From positions 1-64,000 of the forward strand of contig NZ_JAKZLF010000007.1 of NCBI RefSeq assembly GCF_022808855.1: DNA of 64,000 bases. The letters are read 5' to 3'. This DNA comes from Anaeromyxobacter soli. GTDB lineage: Bacteria; Myxococcota; Myxococcia; Myxococcales; Anaeromyxobacteraceae. A program made the position numbers and the translations under genes. Of this stretch, positions 63,792-64,000 are shown piece after piece. The first letter of the stretch is position 1; every line of letters starts with the position of its first letter. The notes below the pieces were generated by a model. It worked only from the letters and a program-made list of their open reading frames with translations. It made no database searches and was not told the origin of the DNA.

Positions 63792-64000
63792 GGGCGTACG
63801 GTAACGCGGATCGGCCGCCTGCGCCCGGGCGAGCGGCGCGGCCCTACCCGGCCACCACGCCGCCCGCAGATGGCCGCCTCGTCGGCGCCGAGTAGCCGGC
63901 CCTCCCGGAGCCGCACCTGAAGCGAACACGCGTCCCGGATCGGGCACGGCCGGGACCGCCGCTTCAGTCCCGGGATGGCCGGACCGGGCCGAGCGCCCGC

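Noticed and set aside
63792-64000. Start of another gene at the right edge
   Set aside because: No frame with a recognisable product is visible in the last 209 bases.

Overview
The window is a 64 kb stretch of very GC-rich, densely packed chromosome. The gene set points to Anaeromyxobacter or a close relative in the Myxococcota: a decaheme OmcA/MtrC-type lipoprotein cytochrome, a selenocysteine system, an isolated nuoLMN set, many GAF, FHA and NtrC-type signalling proteins, an Acr3-type arsenic operon and a FadI/FadJ pair. This assignment is inferred from gene content and composition; no 16S rRNA gene lies in the window.

Layout. At 0-3.4 kb is a minus-strand pyruvate dehydrogenase operon (aceE, then aceF cut by the window edge). 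At 3.6-6.8 kb are a zinc alcohol dehydrogenase, an Xre/DUF2384-RES toxin-antitoxin pair and an EcsC-family protein. At 6.8-10.5 kb is an arsenic/metalloid region: a thiol-disulfide protein and a permease on the minus strand, divergent from arsR-acr3-arsC. At 10.5-24.3 kb are envelope and signalling genes: a giant VIT/VWA lipoprotein with a C-terminal propeller, xthA, an FHA-GGDEF cyclase, marR-tolC and a zinc-ribbon/GYF/TPR protein. At 24.4-28.6 kb are an acyltransferase, an epimerase, a secreted protein, Hsp33 and a phosphoribosyltransferase.

The central block (28.7-46 kb) is the most interesting. selB is translationally coupled to a soluble sensor kinase with about seven GAF domains, which overlaps the gene of an NtrC-family activator. 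Just downstream are two helically phased dyads, an exact sigma-54 -24/-12 element and, at the expected start point, a sequence that folds into one long hairpin ending in a U-rich tract. I read this as a two-component, sigma-54-driven small RNA of about 79 nt. It is followed by a lone receiver-domain gene, nuoLMN on the minus strand, and selA divergent from nuoL. selA and selB, two parts of one pathway, therefore bracket the signalling block and nuoLMN.

From 46 to 55 kb come the decaheme cytochrome, fadI-fadJ, a hemerythrin, a ParB-nuclease-like protein and the ATPase of an ABC-2 exporter. From 55 to 62 kb are an rnz-rsm22-DUF5714 operon and then an island with an IS200-like (RAYT-type) transposase gene. 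Copies of a 13-15 bp element flank that gene, inverted on its left and direct on its right. The island also holds a tetR-methyltransferase divergent pair and an array of 37 bp and 81 bp direct repeats. Two ABC-2 permease genes, probable partners of the ATPase about 7 kb away, close the window.

How genes work together. The Ars genes reduce and export arsenic under ArsR control. AceE/AceF feed acetyl-CoA, and FadI/FadJ carry out beta-oxidation. NuoLMN are proton-pumping subunits and the cytochrome carries electrons at the cell surface. SelA and SelB make and insert selenocysteine, but no selenoprotein gene or selC was found here.
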